Assembly (NCBI GenBank): GCA_002430755.1
Contig: DJCX01000111.1
Location: 3,502 to 12,199, forward strand
Direction of reading: 5' to 3'
Source of the DNA: Flavobacteriales bacterium UBA5939
Lineage (GTDB): Bacteria > Bacteroidota > Bacteroidia > Flavobacteriales > Schleiferiaceae
Length of the DNA: 8,698 bases
The position numbers were made by a program, and so were the translations under genes. Position 1 is the first letter of the stretch; each line of letters opens with the position of its first letter. Of the stretch, positions 6,881-8,698 are shown piece after piece. The notes below the pieces were generated by a model. The model searched no databases. It worked only from the letters and a program-made list of their open reading frames with translations, and was not told the origin of the DNA.

Positions 6881-8015
6881 CTTCGTGATATATCATGAGA
6901 CCCGCAATTATAGCATCGCTGGTCATCCAATTCTCTGGTAAAATACGGAACCCGTCGTTAATCGGCGCTATAACACCGCTGCGAAGAGCTGCCTCAACAT
7001 TTTTTCTAAATGCTTCTTCACTAGCAGTACTTAGACCGCGCTGCGGTAAATCCGTGCTGTACCTGAAGCCGTCGGCGGTCCGTAGTCGCACCATCAATCG
7101 TTCGTTTAACTGCTCGCTCACAGAGAGCGCTTCCTGAGTAATCGCTGCACCTTGAACATAGAGGATGTTATTACTGACATTCCAGAACCTGAGCGTTCCA
7201 TCGAAAGAATGTGCACCCGGACCAATGCCTAAATAGGGCTCGTACGACCAATAGTGTTGGTTGTGTAGGCTTCGTTTGCCGGGTTTGGAATAATTTGACA
7301 ACTCATAATGCTCGTATCCCTGTGCGCTGGCCCACATCCTCAGTTGCTCGTATTGGGCGAGCACTGCTTCTTCGTCAGGGAGCAGGGTGGTTCCATTTTT
7401 TACCTGATGAGCAAGGGCAGTATTTTCTTCCACAGTCAGGGCATAACAGCTGATGTGTGGCGGTGCATACTTCTCGAGTTGTCGCAGGTTGTTTTGCCAG
7501 CTTTCTATTGTTGAACCGGGCATCCCATAAATGAGGTCAACAGAGTAGTTTTCGAAAGCACTCTCGGTGATCCATTCCAATACTTGGTGGGACTCCTCGG
7601 CAGTATGTGCTCTATTGCTCGCGCTGAGTTCAGCAGCTTCAAAGCTTTGAATGCCCACACTCAACCTATTGATGCCCGCACCATACCAGTACTCTAGGCG
7701 CTCCGGTGTGATGTCGTCGGGATTCGCCTCCAAGGTGATCTCCACTTCCTGTGAAATGTCTTTAAATGTATGATGTATGTGCTGTAAGATGCGTTGAATC
7801 TCTTCGCTTTCCAGCAAACTTGGTGTTCCCCCACCAAAGTAAATGCTGCCTATTTGTGTGTTGTTCCACGGCGCAACAACACTTCGGGTATCGATTTCTT
7901 TGAGCATCTGACCCAAGACATCTTCTCGCGTTCTGAGGTTCGTAGAGAAGTGAAAATCACAATAGCTGCAGGCCTGTTTGCAGTAGGGGATATGAAGGTA
8001 GATGCTACTCTTCAT
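6870..8015 (-). CDS. hemW: HemW, radical SAM heme chaperone (HemN-like)
   Basis: Radical SAM protein that binds heme and is thought to deliver it to membrane respiratory enzymes; it is often misnamed oxygen-independent coproporphyrinogen III oxidase. The cluster motif is CKQACSYCDF with Cys12, Cys16 and Cys19, and no extra Cys after Cys19, unlike the CxC of true HemN. SAM-binding GGGTPS is at 61-66, EANPDD at 96-101, LSVGIQSF at 118-125 and DLIYGMPG at 160-167. The HemW-type heme motif HNQHYW (251-256) and GIGPGAHS (263-270) lead into a HemN C-terminal domain with LMVRLRTADG (307-316). At 381 residues it fits HemW and lacks HemN's N-terminal extension. The upstream kinase stop and this start share one base (TAATG), and the cyclase start lies inside its 3' end, so the three are likely cotranscribed and coupled. 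Confidence 0.95.
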   Translation of the reverse strand: MKSSIYLHIPYCKQACSYCDFHFSTNLRTREDVLGQMLKEIDTRSVVAPWNNTQIGSIYFGGGTPSLLESEEIQRILQHIHHTFKDISQEVEITLEANPDDITPERLEYWYGAGINRLSVGIQSFEAAELSASNRAHTAEESHQVLEWITESAFENYSVDLIYGMPGSTIESWQNNLRQLEKYAPPHISCYALTVEENTALAHQVKNGTTLLPDEEAVLAQYEQLRMWASAQGYEHYELSNYSKPGKRSLHNQHYWSYEPYLGIGPGAHSFDGTLRFWNVSNNILYVQGAAITQEALSVSEQLNERLMVRLRTADGFRYSTDLPQRGLSTASEEAFRKNVEAALRSGVIAPINDGFRILPENWMTSDAIIAGLMIYHEDED

Positions 8016-8698
8016 TAGAGTATCGAGGGTAGCGTTATTTTAAACGTCGAGCCTTGGTTCAATTGGCTATCGACCAAAGAAATGCTCCCCTTATGGTATT
8101 CATCTACAATGCGTTTGGCCAAGCTCAGTCCTAGTCCCCAGCCCCTGCTTTTGGTGCTGTATCCTGGTTTAAAGATGGAGCGCTGAATATTTGACGGTAT
8201 GCCTTTACCGGAATCTTTAACAAAAATGAAAATATCGGTGCCGTTCAAACGGGCTTCGACTTCTATTTCCCCCTTGCCCTCGAGGGCATCGGTGGCATTG
8301 GTAATCAGATTTTCGAGCACCCACGAGATGAGCTGTGGATTGTGCTGCGCCTGAAGATCACTGGCAATGTTCGAGGTGAAGGTTACATTTTTACCGAGGC
8401 GGTTGACCAGGTAATCAAGACTATTTTCAATCGTATTGGTAAGTGCCGTGTGGGTCAGTTCAGGTTGAGAGCCGATTTTACTAAATCGTTCCGTAATAGC
8501 TGTCAATCTATTTACATCGCGCTCCATTTCCCCAAAAGCTTCTTCCTGAGGATACTTGTCTTTGAGGTAAGCCACCCAACCGAGCATAGCACTCAACGGA
8601 GTTCCTATCTGGTGTGCGGTTTCTTTTGCCATACCCGTCCATACCTTGTTTTGCTCGCTCCTGCGGGCATTTGAGAAGGCCATGTAGCTGATGAGCAT
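8015..8698 (-). CDS. Sensor histidine kinase, C-terminal part (5' end outside window)
   Basis: Transmitter part of a two-component sensor kinase; 227 residues are visible. The minus-strand frame is open to the window edge, so the Met at 8698 is probably not the start. The first residues (MLISYMAFSN) look like the end of a membrane helix, followed by ARRSEQNKVWTGMAKETAHQ. The H-box is AHQIGTPLSAMLGW with phospho-acceptor His29. The ATP-binding domain has an N-box in WVLENLITNATDAL (126-139; Asn130 and Asn134), G1 DSGKGIP (162-168), an F-box at FKPGYSTK (176-183) and G2 GWGLGLSLAK (186-195). The catalytic parts are complete. No response regulator is visible: the next gene downstream is hemW, which shares one base with this stop codon. 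The sensory domain and input signal lie outside the window. Confidence 0.92.
   Translation of the reverse strand: MLISYMAFSNARRSEQNKVWTGMAKETAHQIGTPLSAMLGWVAYLKDKYPQEEAFGEMERDVNRLTAITERFSKIGSQPELTHTALTNTIENSLDYLVNRLGKNVTFTSNIASDLQAQHNPQLISWVLENLITNATDALEGKGEIEVEARLNGTDIFIFVKDSGKGIPSNIQRSIFKPGYSTKSRGWGLGLSLAKRIVDEYHKGSISLVDSQLNQGSTFKITLPSIL

Noticed and set aside
6870..8015. Naming the radical SAM gene hemN (coproporphyrinogen III dehydrogenase)
   Set aside because: The fourth Cys of the CxxxCxxCxC motif and the N-terminal extension are absent, and the HNxxYW motif is present, so HemW is the better call.
8342..8674. Plus-strand open frame of 110 aa opposite the histidine kinase
   Set aside because: The opposite frame encodes the conserved H-box and ATP-binding motifs; this one is a shadow without motifs.

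Overview
The window looks like chromosomal DNA from a member of the Bacteroidota, most likely a marine flavobacterium or a relative in the Cryomorphaceae/Schleiferiaceae group. Four things point there: a small MYTGLLHLH 'cytochrome B' membrane protein typical of this phylum, a TAnnTTTG-type -7 promoter box, almost no Shine-Dalgarno sequences before the starts, and a histidine kinase with an AHQ(I)GTP H-box. The genus call is inference. The DNA is gene-dense with small intergenic gaps; no RNA gene, insertion sequence, CRISPR array, prophage or origin was seen.

Layout. (1) 1-618 (+): the 3' end of a membrane pyrophosphatase gene (hppA), with an unusual acidic C-terminal extension after the last membrane helix. 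(2) 639-668: a strong bidirectional hairpin terminator between this gene and the convergent M20 peptidase gene. (3) 696-2150 (-): a PM20D1/CPS1-like M20 metallopeptidase with an N-terminal membrane anchor or signal. (4) 2151-2199: a 49-base divergent promoter region. (5) 2200-6131 (+): a tight three-gene run of cytochrome-B-like membrane protein, HflX ribosome-associated GTPase and MaeB-type malic enzyme, with gaps of 14 and 12 bases. (6) 8698-6128 (-): a three-gene run of sensor histidine kinase (cut by the window edge), HemW and a cyclase-family metalloenzyme, joined by overlaps of 1 and 11 bases. Its last stop codon overlaps the stop of maeB by 4 bases on the opposite strand.

Functionally these are mostly housekeeping genes: PPi-driven ion pumping, ribosome rescue (HflX), C4/C3 carbon interconversion with NADPH production (MaeB) and heme trafficking (HemW). 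They do not form one pathway. I found no clear new defence, secretion or mobile system. The points most worth a second look are the pyrophosphatase extension, the start-codon choice and promoter layout in the divergent region, the very tight kinase-HemW-cyclase arrangement, and the terminator-free convergent overlap at 6128-6131.
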